From Clostridia bacterium (GTDB taxonomy: Bacteria > Bacillota > Clostridia > Oscillospirales > Acutalibacteraceae), in the NCBI GenBank assembly GCA_017465085.1, contig JAFTWW010000051.1, forward strand, positions 1-47,652: a stretch of 47,652 bases of DNA. Reading direction: 5' to 3'. Positions 1 through 8,270 of this stretch are shown here, piece by piece. The notes under the pieces were generated by a model. That model searched no databases, had not been told where the DNA came from, and was given only the letters and a program-made list of their open reading frames with translations. The position numbers were made by a program, and so were the translations under genes. Positions within the stretch are counted from its first letter, which is position 1. Each line of letters starts with the position of its first letter.

Positions 1-5
1 ACATA

Positions 6-46
6 ATTATCGTTTTTCGATAATTTAATTATTGACAAACGATAAT
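6..46. promoter_or_regulatory. Candidate operator: three CGATAAT half-sites
   Basis: ATTATCG at 6-12 and CGATAAT at 18-24 form a perfect inverted repeat with a five-base centre, and a third CGATAAT lies at 40-46, between the -35 and -10 of the downstream promoter. The third copy is 22 bases from the second, about two helical turns, so the sites would face the same side of the DNA. The likely ligand is the HTH protein encoded at 570-776 (inference). Confidence 0.55.
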
Positions 47-60
47 TTTAATGTTATTAT
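32..60 (+). promoter_or_regulatory. Sigma-A promoter of the DUF2975/HTH/DUF4153 operon
   Basis: TTGACA at 32-37, a 17-base spacer and TATTAT at 55-60 give a near-consensus housekeeping promoter. A TATAAT-like hexamer also overlaps slightly downstream. Transcription would start near 67, leaving a short leader before the start codon at 93. Confidence 0.7.
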
Positions 61-92
61 AATGGCAGAAAAAGGTTTTGGAGGTAATATTT

Positions 93-557
93 ATGTGGAA
101 CAAAGATAAATCTGTGGTATTATCCATTGTTGTTTGTTTTATATTTGTAGTAATTCTTACGGCGGGATTATTCCTTGGCCCTTGGGCTGTGAGCTTATGG
201 TTTAGCGCCTACCGCGGTTTTGCTGAGCTTTCTACAATGAAGCATATGCTTACTTTGTTTGTTTTTTCTTTTTATCCATGCGCCGTATTTGCTTATGTTA
301 CGCTTTACAGTCTTTTAAGGTTACTGTTTAATATAAGAAAGCAGGAAATTTTCATAACACAAAATGCCAGATACTTACGCCGCATTTCCTGGTGCTGCTT
401 TGCAGTAGCACTTATAACCTTGATCGGCGGAATATTTTATATCCCCTATTGCTTTATAGCCATTGCAGCCGCTTTTATAGGACTGATGCTTCGCGTTGTA
501 AAAAATGTTATGCAGAACGCCGTTGAAATTAAGACGGAAAACGAACTTACCATTTAA
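93..557 (+). CDS. DUF2975-family membrane protein
   Basis: A 154-residue protein with four predicted hydrophobic segments and short charged loops, matching the size and layout of DUF2975 proteins such as YoaS of Bacillus. A TTG at 78 would add five residues, but GGAGG at 80-84 sits correctly for the ATG at 93, so I use 93. The gene is followed after 12 bases by a small YozG-type HTH gene; this pairing is widespread in Firmicutes and points to a membrane partner or target of the regulator. The biochemical function is unknown. Assignment rests on overall pattern and context rather than on a catalytic motif. Confidence 0.7.
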   Translation: MWNKDKSVVLSIVVCFIFVVILTAGLFLGPWAVSLWFSAYRGFAELSTMKHMLTLFVFSFYPCAVFAYVTLYSLLRLLFNIRKQEIFITQNARYLRRISWCCFAVALITLIGGIFYIPYCFIAIAAAFIGLMLRVVKNVMQNAVEIKTENELTI

Positions 558-569
558 AGAGGTTAGAAA

Positions 570-776
570 ATGATTGAAATTGATTTAGATGTTTTACTTG
601 CAATGAATAAAATGACCTCTCTTGAGCTTGCTGAAAAGATTGGCATTACCCAAGCCAACCTTTCCATATTAAAAACAGGCAAAGCTAAGGCTATACGCTT
701 CTCAACCCTTGAGGCCATTTGCAAGGTACTTAACTGTCAACCCGGAGATATTATTAAATACACCGATAAGGAGTAG
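570..776 (+). CDS. YozG-type Cro/CI-family HTH transcriptional regulator
   Basis: A 68-residue single-domain DNA-binding protein. The HTH runs from about residue 18 to 45 (LAEKIGITQANLSILKTGKA), followed by the family's usual end, in which a cysteine-containing helix (CKVLNCQPGDII) closes the fold. There is no ligand-binding domain. It is the middle gene of a three-gene operon with DUF2975 before it and DUF4153 after it. The repeated CGATAAT sites in the operon promoter make autoregulation likely (inference). The stop codon lies 5 bases before the next start, so the three genes are probably translated from one message. Confidence 0.85.
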   Translation: MIEIDLDVLLAMNKMTSLELAEKIGITQANLSILKTGKAKAIRFSTLEAICKVLNCQPGDIIKYTDKE

Positions 777-781
777 TGATT

Positions 782-2431
782 ATGGAAAACAATGAAATTT
801 TAACTGCAACCGAATCCCAAGAAATCAAGCAGGAAACTCCCAATTATAATCCCCCTCTATATCAACCGAAGCCGCTCTTTAGCCTCACAAAAAGAGATAC
901 TGTATTTGCTGTTTGCGTAGTTGTAGCTTGCATTTTCACCGCTATATTCGGTATTTTCGGTGGTTTCGCCTTTGGATATTTGTTATCCGTTTTTCTAATG
1001 AGCGCATTATTTATTATCTATCTCGCAAAGGACGGTAAAGCATCTGTTTTGCCTATTCTATGTGGAATATTGGCTGTTCTTAACAGCGCGGTATTTATTT
1101 GTACCACCAATGGAAGTGTGCGGTTTTTCAGTGTGGTAACGAGCCTTTTATCTGCACTTGTTTTCTTTGATGGATTTGTAAATTCATCATCTAAGGGAAA
1201 CCGAGAAACGCTTGGTATATTCATATCTGCCGCCTCCACTCTTGAAAACATAGATGTTGCCATCAAATCTCTTTTCTCCAATGAAAACGGCAGTAAAAAG
1301 GCAATTGGTAAGGTGCTTATAGGATTGCTTTGCGCCCTACCCGTTCTCGCGATTGTGGTGCCGTTGCTTATTGCTTCTGATGATGCCTTCCGAGGTATGA
1401 TGACTAATATTTTCAGCAACTGCATTTCCACTATTCTAAAAACTGTTTTCGGCGTTATGCTATCCGTTCTTGTGTTTACCTACGGTTTATCACTAAAAGC
1501 AGGACGAGTTACTAAAATTAAGCGCGGAAGCTTTGCAGGTATTGAAAACATATATACAATTTCATTTTTATCAACCATCAGTGTATGCTACCTGCTTTAT
1601 CTGTTCTCTCAGCTTGCCTACTTTTTCAGCGCATTTAAGGGCTTTTTACCTAACGGTGAAATTACCTATGCCGAATATGCGCGAAAAGGATTTTTCGAGA
1701 TGTGCATTATTGCTGTTATAAATCTCTGCCTTGTGTTCCTCGCTTTACTGCTTGCTAAAAAAGAAAACGGTAAGGTTTGCAACACCGTAAAGGCGATAAC
1801 AACCTTTATATCCGTATTCACTTTACTTATTATCGCAACGGCAATTTCCAAAATGGTGCTTTATATTGATGCTTACGGTATGACTGTGCTCCGCCTTACA
1901 ACAAGCGCGTTTATGCTGTTTTTGGCAATAACCTTTATTAGTGCAATTTTGAGGATATATACCACTAAAATCAACATTATAAAAACCGCTTTAATTACGG
2001 CAGGCTGTATCACGCTTATACTCGGTGTTACCAATGTTAATGCGGTTTGCGCAAAATATAATTACGAGGCCTATAGGTTAAATAAGCTTGAAACCATTGA
2101 TATTGAGGCTATTTACGATTTAGGTGATGAGGGTATACCCTACATAGTCAAGCTTGGCGCGAGCAAGGATAAGGATGTTGCTATCGAGGCTCAACAATAT
2201 CTTGCAAAGGCTTATTTATATGATTACTTTGATAATATGGAGAGCGCCGATTTCTTCCTTGTAGAAGAGCTGCGGGAAAATCAGAAGGATAAGGGCTTTG
2301 AGCGTTTCAGCATACCTAAATCCAAGGCTTACGATATGCTTTATAAGTTTATAGAGAAAAATCCACAGTTTGCCGATAACTGCCAAGAGCTCTATAATGA
2401 ACTAAATCAGGAATATATTTACGAATATTAA
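782..2431 (+). CDS. DUF4153/DUF4173-type polytopic membrane protein
   Basis: A 549-residue protein with a soluble, proline-rich N-terminus of about 35 residues, roughly ten to twelve hydrophobic helices up to about residue 430, and a hydrophilic C-terminal domain of about 115 residues. The loop with TYAEYARKGFFE is characteristic of the DUF4153/DUF4173 group. A GTG at 776 is in frame, but AAGGAG at 768-773 is eight bases from the ATG at 782, which I prefer. The function is unknown; the C-terminal part reads like a helical repeat and probably lies in the cytoplasm or at the surface. It is the last gene of the HTH-controlled operon. Confidence 0.7.
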   Translation: MENNEILTATESQEIKQETPNYNPPLYQPKPLFSLTKRDTVFAVCVVVACIFTAIFGIFGGFAFGYLLSVFLMSALFIIYLAKDGKASVLPILCGILAVLNSAVFICTTNGSVRFFSVVTSLLSALVFFDGFVNSSSKGNRETLGIFISAASTLENIDVAIKSLFSNENGSKKAIGKVLIGLLCALPVLAIVVPLLIASDDAFRGMMTNIFSNCISTILKTVFGVMLSVLVFTYGLSLKAGRVTKIKRGSFAGIENIYTISFLSTISVCYLLYLFSQLAYFFSAFKGFLPNGEITYAEYARKGFFEMCIIAVINLCLVFLALLLAKKENGKVCNTVKAITTFISVFTLLIIATAISKMVLYIDAYGMTVLRLTTSAFMLFLAITFISAILRIYTTKINIIKTALITAGCITLILGVTNVNAVCAKYNYEAYRLNKLETIDIEAIYDLGDEGIPYIVKLGASKDKDVAIEAQQYLAKAYLYDYFDNMESADFFLVEELRENQKDKGFERFSIPKSKAYDMLYKFIEKNPQFADNCQELYNELNQEYIYEY

Positions 2432-2435
2432 CAAC

Positions 2436-2465
2436 AAGGACTATGGTGCTTATGCCATAGTCCTT
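2436..2465. terminator. Bidirectional terminator overlapping the acetyltransferase stop codon
   Basis: AAGGACTATGG at 2436-2446 pairs perfectly with CCATAGTCCTT at 2455-2465, with T-rich sequence after it. It serves the DUF4153 operon on the plus strand and the converging acetyltransferase gene on the minus strand, whose last codons and TAA lie in the hairpin. Confidence 0.8.
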
Positions 2466-3007
2466 TTATCTGCTTTCTGCCACTTTTCTTTTGTTAAGCA
2501 GGTTATATGTTCCATTCTGATTTCTTCTAATAAAGAACAGTAAACATCATTTTTTGTAAACTGAAACTCGAATCCGCATTTTTCCTGCACTCGTTTTGAT
2601 TTTATGTTTCCATCATAATAACCACACCATATCTTTTGAAGATTCAAATCCTCAAAAGCATAACGGATAATTTCTTTTACTGCTTCGGGTATGAGTCCCC
2701 TGCCCCAAAACTCTACGCCGAGCCAATAACCTATTTCGGCTTCTGTTTCGGGTATATCCAAATCACTTACCTTGCCGATTTTAAGTCCCACGCTTCCTAT
2801 TGCGCATTTTGTTGCTTTATCAACAACTGCATAGGTTTCGGGTAATGACAAAACATTGCGGATTATATCAAGGCTGTTTTCAACACTTGTATGCGCGGGC
2901 CACCCTGCTATTGGGCCTACCTCATCAGAGCTTGCATATTTATATAAATCTTCTGCATCAGCTTCCTGCCAAGGACGGAGAATCAATCTCTCGGTTTCTA
3001 AAATCAT
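2450..3007 (-). CDS. GNAT-family N-acetyltransferase (RimJ/RimL-like)
   Basis: A 185-residue acyl-CoA N-acetyltransferase of the RimJ/RimL subfamily. The family start (ETERLILRPW), the GYWLGVEFWGRG acetyl-CoA pyrophosphate-binding segment near residues 92-103 and the NIKSKRVQEKCGF segment near residues 134-146 are all present. Members acetylate ribosomal proteins, other N-termini or small amines; the substrate here cannot be told from sequence. It has its own promoter and is monocistronic, facing the DUF4153 gene. The final residues, RTMA, and the stop are encoded inside the shared terminator stem. Confidence 0.85.
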   Translation of the reverse strand: MILETERLILRPWQEADAEDLYKYASSDEVGPIAGWPAHTSVENSLDIIRNVLSLPETYAVVDKATKCAIGSVGLKIGKVSDLDIPETEAEIGYWLGVEFWGRGLIPEAVKEIIRYAFEDLNLQKIWCGYYDGNIKSKRVQEKCGFEFQFTKNDVYCSLLEEIRMEHITCLTKEKWQKADKRTMA

Positions 3008-3040
3008 AAACGAATCCCCTCAATGCAACTTATTAAAATT

Positions 3041-3069
3041 ATTGTACCATATAAGAATTACTTTTTCAA
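3041..3069 (-). promoter_or_regulatory. Sigma-A promoter of the acetyltransferase gene
   Basis: On the minus strand TTGAAA (3069-3064), a 17-base spacer and TACAAT (3046-3041) lie about 35 bases upstream of the start codon at 3007. Confidence 0.7.
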
Positions 3070-3113
3070 TAATCCGCTTAATTTAGGGCATAGTATTAAA
3101 AAGGAGGATTATT

Positions 3114-3659
3114 ATGGAAAAGAAAACTAAATACACTGGCACCAAAACCGAACAGAATCTAAGGGATGCCTTTTCGGGCGAATCGGAGGCGAGAAATAAA
3201 TACACCTATTTCTCAAACCTTGCAAAAAAGGAGGGCTTCGAGCAGATTGCCGAGCTTTTTTATGAAACAGCGCAGAACGAAAAGGAACACGCAGAACTTT
3301 GGTTCAGGGAGCTTGGTGGCTTTGGCACCTTGGAGGAAAATCTTCTCTCAGCCGCCGAGGGCGAAAACTTTGAGTGGACCGAGATGTATGAAAACTTTGC
3401 CAAGGATGCCGAGGAAGAGGGCTTTAACGATTTAGCGGTTAAGTTCAGAGCGGTAGCACAGATCGAAAAGGCTCATGAGGAAAGATTTAGAAAGCTACTT
3501 CAAAATGTTGAAACCGCCAAGGTTTTTGAGCGCAGCGAGGTTAAGGTATGGATTTGCCGAAACTGCGGTCATATAGTGGTTGGTACCAAGGCGCCCGAAG
3601 TCTGCCCTGTTTGCCTGCACCCCAAAGCATATTTCCAGATAAAAGCAGAAAACTATTAA
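3114..3659 (+). CDS. rbr: Rubrerythrin
   Basis: A 181-residue non-haem iron protein that reduces hydrogen peroxide in the cytoplasm of anaerobes, using electrons from NADH via rubredoxin-type carriers. The N-terminal ferritin-like four-helix domain carries the diiron ligands: E23 in SGESEA, E56xxH59, and E118xxH121. The C-terminal rubredoxin-like domain has two CxxC knuckles, C148/C151 and C164/C167, for the FeS4 centre. The length and domain order are standard. GGAGG lies just upstream of the ATG. It appears monocistronic, with its own terminator. Peroxide regulation (PerR) is common for the family, but I see no convincing Per box here. Confidence 0.95.
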   Translation: MEKKTKYTGTKTEQNLRDAFSGESEARNKYTYFSNLAKKEGFEQIAELFYETAQNEKEHAELWFRELGGFGTLEENLLSAAEGENFEWTEMYENFAKDAEEEGFNDLAVKFRAVAQIEKAHEERFRKLLQNVETAKVFERSEVKVWICRNCGHIVVGTKAPEVCPVCLHPKAYFQIKAENY

Positions 3660-3666
3660 AATTAAC

Positions 3667-3692
3667 GGCGAGTTCAAAAACTCGCCATTTTT
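3667..3692 (+). terminator. Rho-independent terminator of rubrerythrin
   Basis: GGCGAGTT (3667-3674) pairs with AACTCGCC (3679-3686) across a four-base loop, followed by ATTTTTAT. Confidence 0.85.
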
Positions 3693-3702
3693 ATTTAGTA
3701 TC

Positions 3703-3731
3703 TTGATATATATGTAATTTTTTGTTAAAAT
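3703..3731 (+). promoter_or_regulatory. Sigma-A promoter of the membrane-anchored protein gene
   Basis: TTGATA at 3703-3708, 17-base spacer, TAAAAT at 3726-3731. The start would be near 3738, giving an almost leaderless message with GGGTGA at 3737-3742 close to its 5' end. Confidence 0.65.
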
Positions 3732-3748
3732 GGTATGGGTGATAAAAT

Positions 3749-4471
3749 ATGGCTAAAAAGCAGGTTAGTGAAACCATAAAGCAACAAAGAAAGGCCCGTA
3801 AGGATTTTTTGGAGCTTAAAAAGATGCAAAGCGGCCAGCTTGATGCGGGACCAAAGCCGAGTGAGGTTGCTATTGTTCCCAAAACCTTTAAGGAAAAGCT
3901 TGCGCACCTATGGTTTTACCACGGTGTAACTATTATTTCAGTTATCGTTGCGGCGGCAGTACTTGCAGTTATGATAACCCAATGCGCCACAAGAGAAAAA
4001 TATGATTTGAAGGTTGTTTTATATACCTCAAGCTATGTTGATACCGAAACCGATAAATATATCGCCGATTATTTATCTCAGTATATTGAGGATATCAACG
4101 GTGACGGTAAGGCAAATATTCAGGTGATTAACTGCTCCTATGCGAAGCAAGAGGAAAATACACAGTATGAATATACTGTTTCCACCAAGCTACAGGCGGT
4201 TATAGCGGGTGAGGCCAACGCCCTCATTTTTATTACCGATAAGACTACCGATGAAAAGCTTAATAATATTTCAACCGATATTTTTGACGGTGAGCCTCTA
4301 TTACTTGATGAGGAATTTTACGAAAACTGCGACAAAGCCACCTATACTAAGCTGCCCGAGGGACTTATGATTTCCTGCAGAACCATTGAAGGCACCACAT
4401 TAGAACACGATAAAAATGTTAAGACCTATTATAATGAATCCCGCAAGATAATGGATGGGTTAAATAAGTAA
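3749..4471 (+). CDS. Single-pass membrane protein of unknown function
   Basis: A 240-residue protein that I do not recognise. A basic, helical N-terminal region of about 55 residues rich in K, R, E and Q is followed by one membrane helix at about 58-78 and an extracytoplasmic domain of about 160 acidic residues with alternating strand-like segments. There is no signal-peptidase site, lipobox beyond a lone cysteine at the helix end, or catalytic motif. It stands alone between two terminators, opposite the ftsH operon. An outward-facing domain on a bitopic anchor suggests a sensor or envelope-assembly accessory, but that is only inference. Confidence 0.6.
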   Translation: MAKKQVSETIKQQRKARKDFLELKKMQSGQLDAGPKPSEVAIVPKTFKEKLAHLWFYHGVTIISVIVAAAVLAVMITQCATREKYDLKVVLYTSSYVDTETDKYIADYLSQYIEDINGDGKANIQVINCSYAKQEENTQYEYTVSTKLQAVIAGEANALIFITDKTTDEKLNNISTDIFDGEPLLLDEEFYENCDKATYTKLPEGLMISCRTIEGTTLEHDKNVKTYYNESRKIMDGLNK

Positions 4472-4484
4472 TCAAAAAAGGAAA

Positions 4485-4520
4485 AGACTCGCAACAAAAT
4501 TTGTTGCGAGTCTAATTTTA
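4485..4520. terminator. Bidirectional terminator between the membrane protein gene and ftsH
   Basis: AGACTCGCAACA (4485-4496) pairs with TGTTGCGAGTCT (4502-4513). It is followed by AATTTTA on the plus strand and by TTTTCCTTTTTT on the minus strand, so it can end both converging transcripts, including the long rnj-to-ftsH message. Confidence 0.85.
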
Positions 4521-4565
4521 TGCTTCCATAATTTTTCTGAAATCTTCGCCCGAAATTTTTTCGCT
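4518..4565 (-). pseudogene. Detached C-terminal codons of ftsH beyond an in-frame stop
   Basis: Directly after the TAA that ends the annotated ftsH frame, the same frame continues for 15 sense codons, reading SEKISGEDFRKIMEA, and then meets a second TAA at 4520-4518, just before the terminator. That segment looks like the normal end of clostridial FtsH proteins, which usually close with a Gly-Glu-Asp/Glu-Phe motif. The first TAA therefore interrupts an ancestral 616-codon frame. A point mutation, a sequencing error or stop-codon readthrough could explain it. Confidence 0.7.
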
Positions 4566-6368
4566 TTAGAAAAGATTTTTAGCAACCTCGTGAAGCTTTT
4601 TCTTATTGGTTTCTAGGATTTCAAGCGCCTTTTTATACTGTGACATAACCACATTCTCGATTTCTTCATCGATTAGGGCGGCGGTCTTTTCAGAATAGTT
4701 AGGTGTTGAAGAGAAATCTCTTCCTAAGAACACCTCATTATTATCATTGCCGTAGCAAACAAGACCTAACTTATCACTCATACCAAACTTGGTAATAAGC
4801 TTTCTTGCAAGCTCGGTAGCGCGCTGAATATCATTAGACGCGCCTGTGCAGACATCATCCTGAGTTAACTGCTCCGCGGCTCTTCCGCCAAGGAGAGAAC
4901 AAATCTGCTCAAGCATCTGATTCCTTGAAACATGACCTCGATCATCATCGGGAAGATACATTGTGTAACCTGCCGCCATACCGCGTTGAATGATAGATAT
5001 CTGATGGACAGGGTCCTGAGTGGGCAAGAAATAAGAAACAACGGCGTGACCTGCCTCGTGATAGGAGGTAACCATTTTATCCTTATCCTTAACAACATGG
5101 GATTTCTTTTCGGTGCCCATAACAACCTTAATGGTTGCTTCCTCAATTTCCTCCTGAGTAATGGACTTTTTACCGCTTCTAACGGCAAGCAAAGCCGCTT
5201 CGTTAAGGAGGTTTTCAAGGTCGGCTCCCGTAAAGCCTGAGGTGGATTTTGCGATAGTAGCAAGGTTAACATCGGGACCTAAGGGCTTTCCGCGGGAGTG
5301 AACTTTAAGTATCTCCTCCCTGCCCTTAACATCGGGATAATTGACCGTAATCTGTCTATCAAATCTGCCGGGACGAAGCAATGCTCTATCAAGGATATCA
5401 GGGCGGTTGGTAGCCGCCATAACGATAACGCCCTCGTTAGCGCCAAAGCCATCCATCTCAACAAGCAGCTGGTTAAGGGTTTGCTCTCTTTCATCGTGGC
5501 CGCCGCCAAGACCTGCTCCACGCTGACGTCCTACAGCATCAATCTCATCGATAAAAACGATTGCAGGAGCATTTTTCTTAGCTTCACCGAACAAATCTCT
5601 TACTCGGGAAGCGCCCACGCCTACGAACATTTCAACGAAATCGGAACCCGAAATTGAGAAGAAGGGAACCCCAGCCTCACCTGCTACTGCACGGGCTAAA
5701 AGGGTTTTACCCGTTCCGGGAGGGCCAACAAGCAATACGCCCTTGGGTATTCGCGCTCCAAGCTCACCGAATTTCTTAGGATCCTTAAGGAAATCAACGA
5801 TTTCCTTCATCTCTTCCTTTTCCTCATCGGCGCCTGCTACATCTGCGAATGTGGTTTTCTTGCGGCCTTCATCCTTTTTAACCTTGGCTTTGCCGAAGTT
5901 TAAGGTTTTATCCCCGCCCATGCCCATATTCATCTTTCTTACCATAAAGATGTACAGGACAACTATAACCACAATTCCGAGGACTAAGGGAAGCATCTCC
6001 ATAAGCCAGGAGGTTTCGGCTCCATCCTCGTAATCGTATTTGATATACTTATCACTATCTTTGCCGTTTTGCTCGTTGTTAGTTTCAACGAACTCCATAA
6101 CATCCTCTATAAACAGAGCGGCACTTGCTACGGAATAATGATATGTCCTTCCGTTCTCACCCTCACTGCGAAGCTTATAGGAAAGCTCACCGCTATAGAG
6201 ATTGAGTTTGAACTCGGAAATCTCATTCTTCTTTACCATTTCTACTATTTCATAGTAGTCCTTTTTGGTGTTGTTAGAATTGTAAACCGAGCTTACCGTA
6301 AATATTGCGGCAAGGCAAAAGGCAATAATTCCCACCACCAAAATAATGTTTTTAAGATTTTTCTTCAA
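4566..6368 (-). CDS. ftsH: ATP-dependent zinc metalloprotease FtsH (C-terminally shortened)
   Basis: A 600-residue membrane AAA+ protease that extracts and degrades membrane and regulatory proteins as a hexamer. There are membrane helices at about 7-27 and 122-143 flanking an extracytoplasmic domain, then the AAA module: Walker A GPPGTGKT near 215-222, Walker B VFIDEID near 271-277, the second region of homology with RPGRFDRQI, and the zinc site HEAGH at 437-441. All catalytic residues are intact. The frame ends 16 codons earlier than a second in-frame stop, and the missing tail resembles the usual family terminus. It is last in the rnj-rplI-dnaB-tilS-hpt-ftsH series; the neighbouring tilS-hpt-ftsH order is conserved in Firmicutes. 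Confidence 0.95.
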   Translation of the reverse strand: MKKNLKNIILVVGIIAFCLAAIFTVSSVYNSNNTKKDYYEIVEMVKKNEISEFKLNLYSGELSYKLRSEGENGRTYHYSVASAALFIEDVMEFVETNNEQNGKDSDKYIKYDYEDGAETSWLMEMLPLVLGIVVIVVLYIFMVRKMNMGMGGDKTLNFGKAKVKKDEGRKKTTFADVAGADEEKEEMKEIVDFLKDPKKFGELGARIPKGVLLVGPPGTGKTLLARAVAGEAGVPFFSISGSDFVEMFVGVGASRVRDLFGEAKKNAPAIVFIDEIDAVGRQRGAGLGGGHDEREQTLNQLLVEMDGFGANEGVIVMAATNRPDILDRALLRPGRFDRQITVNYPDVKGREEILKVHSRGKPLGPDVNLATIAKSTSGFTGADLENLLNEAALLAVRSGKKSITQEEIEEATIKVVMGTEKKSHVVKDKDKMVTSYHEAGHAVVSYFLPTQDPVHQISIIQRGMAAGYTMYLPDDDRGHVSRNQMLEQICSLLGGRAAEQLTQDDVCTGASNDIQRATELARKLITKFGMSDKLGLVCYGNDNNEVFLGRDFSSTPNYSEKTAALIDEEIENVVMSQYKKALEILETNKKKLHEVAKNLF

Positions 6369-6414
6369 AAGAGATATACCCCTTCCCTATCAGATAATTT
6401 ATCTGACGGATAAT

Positions 6415-6957
6415 TTATTTTTCATAAACCTTAGGTGAGAGGATTCCCACGAAAGGTAAATTTCTGTATTTTTCATCGTAATCAAGACCGTAGCCCACAA
6501 CAAAGGCATCGGGAATGACCTTACCGACATAATCGGCCTTGATATCTGCCTGCCTGTTGGCAGGTTTATCAAGAAGGGTGCAGATTTTAATGCTTGCGGC
6601 ATTACGATCAAGAAGCACATTTCTAAGATATGAAAGTGTTATACCCGAATCGAGAATATCCTCTACAAGAAGTATATCGCAGCCATCGGGATTTATATCT
6701 AAATCCTTCTTGAATTTAACAACACCTGTAGTTTTTGTGCCGCTGTAGGAAGAAACCGCCATAAAATCGATAACACAATCGCAGGTGATTTCCTTAAGCA
6801 AATCTGACATAAACACTACAGCGCCCTTAAGAACGCTTACAAGGAGAAGGTTTTTACCCTCATAATCCTTGGAAATCTGCTGACCTAAACGCTTGCAGGT
6901 TTCTTTTAATTCCTCTTCGGACATTAAAACTTCACAAACATCATCACGTAATGACAT
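6415..6957 (-). CDS. hpt: Hypoxanthine phosphoribosyltransferase
   Basis: A 180-residue purine-salvage enzyme that joins hypoxanthine or guanine to PRPP, forming IMP or GMP. The PRPP-binding loop VEDILDSGIT lies at about 98-107, preceded by the flexible-loop region with SSYSGT near 69-74. The length is typical. It sits 23 bases after tilS and 46 bases before ftsH, the conserved tilS-hpt-ftsH arrangement. A 15-base palindrome, CAGATAA-T-TTATCTG, lies in the hpt-ftsH gap (6391-6405) and may act in message processing (inference). Confidence 0.95.
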   Translation of the reverse strand: MSLRDDVCEVLMSEEELKETCKRLGQQISKDYEGKNLLLVSVLKGAVVFMSDLLKEITCDCVIDFMAVSSYSGTKTTGVVKFKKDLDINPDGCDILLVEDILDSGITLSYLRNVLLDRNAASIKICTLLDKPANRQADIKADYVGKVIPDAFVVGYGLDYDEKYRNLPFVGILSPKVYEK

Positions 6958-6980
6958 AAAATATTATCCCCCATAAAAGT

Positions 6981-8270
6981 TTATTTTTTCGAAACATTAA
7001 ATCTAAAAATGTTACTTGTGCTTTTATCAACGGCGCACCGTTCACAAACACCTATTCCACACACCCATACAACACCCTCATCATCGGCTATAACAGGAAG
7101 AGTATCCCTTTCAATTAAAGGCACGGCCTTTTCTGTATATAGCTTTTTAAGGGTTTTGGTGCAATTTCTGCCTGCGAGCTTAATGCTATCGCCCGAGGCT
7201 CTTGTCCGCAAACTCAACTTGCCTACTATTTTATCACAGTCAACTGCGTTATTTAATAACAAACTATTAACTTTTTTATCTTTTTCTGAAAACAGATAGT
7301 TTTCCTTTAAGATTTCAACCTGATAAACAGCCAAGCTTTGCTCCTGCTTTTTAAGAAAGCCCCTGTGCGATACAAAGGTTAAATCGCCCGAAATCTGTGT
7401 TTTACCGCCCGATATAGCAATATTACAAACCGAAGCGATGTGAAAATTATCAAACTCCTTTACGCCGTTTTCTTGGAGGAAGAATTTGATTACCCTCTTT
7501 TGAACTGCGGGGTGAAGAGAAGGGAAACACTTTATATCAAGCTTTTTGCCAATATATCGGTTTTCAAATTCGATTTTTGCAAAGGAATCGATAAAATCGT
7601 TATCCTCGTTGAGTGACATCGCAGTTTTAAGCGCGTTGTTTTCCACAGCGCTGTTAATTTCTTTAAGCACGGGAACGGCTTTCAAGCGAAGCTTGTTTCT
7701 CGAATACGCATCGGATAAATTAGTGCTATCGGTTACAAAAGAGATATTGTTTTCTTTACAATAACGCTCTACATCCTCTCTCAAGCAGAAAAGAAGGGGC
7801 CTTACAATATTATCCCTCTTGGCAGGAATACCGCCAAGTCCCTTAGCAGAGGTTCCCCTTGCAAGATTAAAAAGCATTGTTTCAAGGTTATCACTTGCAG
7901 TATGCGCCGTAGCAATAACACCCTTTGATACCGAGCTTAAAAACTCGTATCGCAGCTCTCTTGCAGCAAGCTCTAAGGATAAATGATTCTCCCTTGCGAA
8001 CTGCGGGACATCACCCTCGCCTATAAAGAGAGGTATGCCTATTTTTTCACACTGTTCTTTAACAAAAGCCGCATCCCTGTCAGCCTCTGCTCCCCTGATT
8101 TTATGATTAAAATGGGCAGCGGAAAGCTCAATACACAAATCCGCTTTAAGACTGTTGAGGGCGTATAGCAAAGCCATAGAATCGGCGCCGCCCGAAAGGG
8201 CAACCGTAACTGATTTTACTCCCTCAAAAAGAGCAAACCGCGAAATAGCTTCTAAAACCTTTTCTTCCAT
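6981..8270 (-). CDS. tilS: tRNA(Ile)-lysidine synthase
   Basis: A 429-residue N-type ATP pyrophosphatase that converts C34 of the CAU-anticodon isoleucine tRNA to lysidine, so that it reads AUA. The PP-loop SGGADS is at residues 26-31; the C-terminal TilS substrate-binding region ends the protein. The open frame extends 16 codons upstream, but the ATG at 8270 overlaps the dnaB stop as TAATG, the expected layout for coupled translation, so I take 8270 as start. It lies within the rnj-to-ftsH gene series, upstream of hpt. Confidence 0.93.
   Translation of the reverse strand: MEEKVLEAISRFALFEGVKSVTVALSGGADSMALLYALNSLKADLCIELSAAHFNHKIRGAEADRDAAFVKEQCEKIGIPLFIGEGDVPQFARENHLSLELAARELRYEFLSSVSKGVIATAHTASDNLETMLFNLARGTSAKGLGGIPAKRDNIVRPLLFCLREDVERYCKENNISFVTDSTNLSDAYSRNKLRLKAVPVLKEINSAVENNALKTAMSLNEDNDFIDSFAKIEFENRYIGKKLDIKCFPSLHPAVQKRVIKFFLQENGVKEFDNFHIASVCNIAISGGKTQISGDLTFVSHRGFLKKQEQSLAVYQVEILKENYLFSEKDKKVNSLLLNNAVDCDKIVGKLSLRTRASGDSIKLAGRNCTKTLKKLYTEKAVPLIERDTLPVIADDEGVVWVCGIGVCERCAVDKSTSNIFRFNVSKK

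Noticed and set aside
1018-1431. 137-codon open frame on the minus strand inside the DUF4153 gene
   Set aside because: It lies wholly opposite a clear membrane-protein gene, has no Shine-Dalgarno site and a composition typical of a shadow frame.
6391-6405. Terminator between hpt and ftsH
   Set aside because: The palindrome CAGATAA-T-TTATCTG is short, AT-rich and has almost no loop, so it is unlikely to stop transcription.
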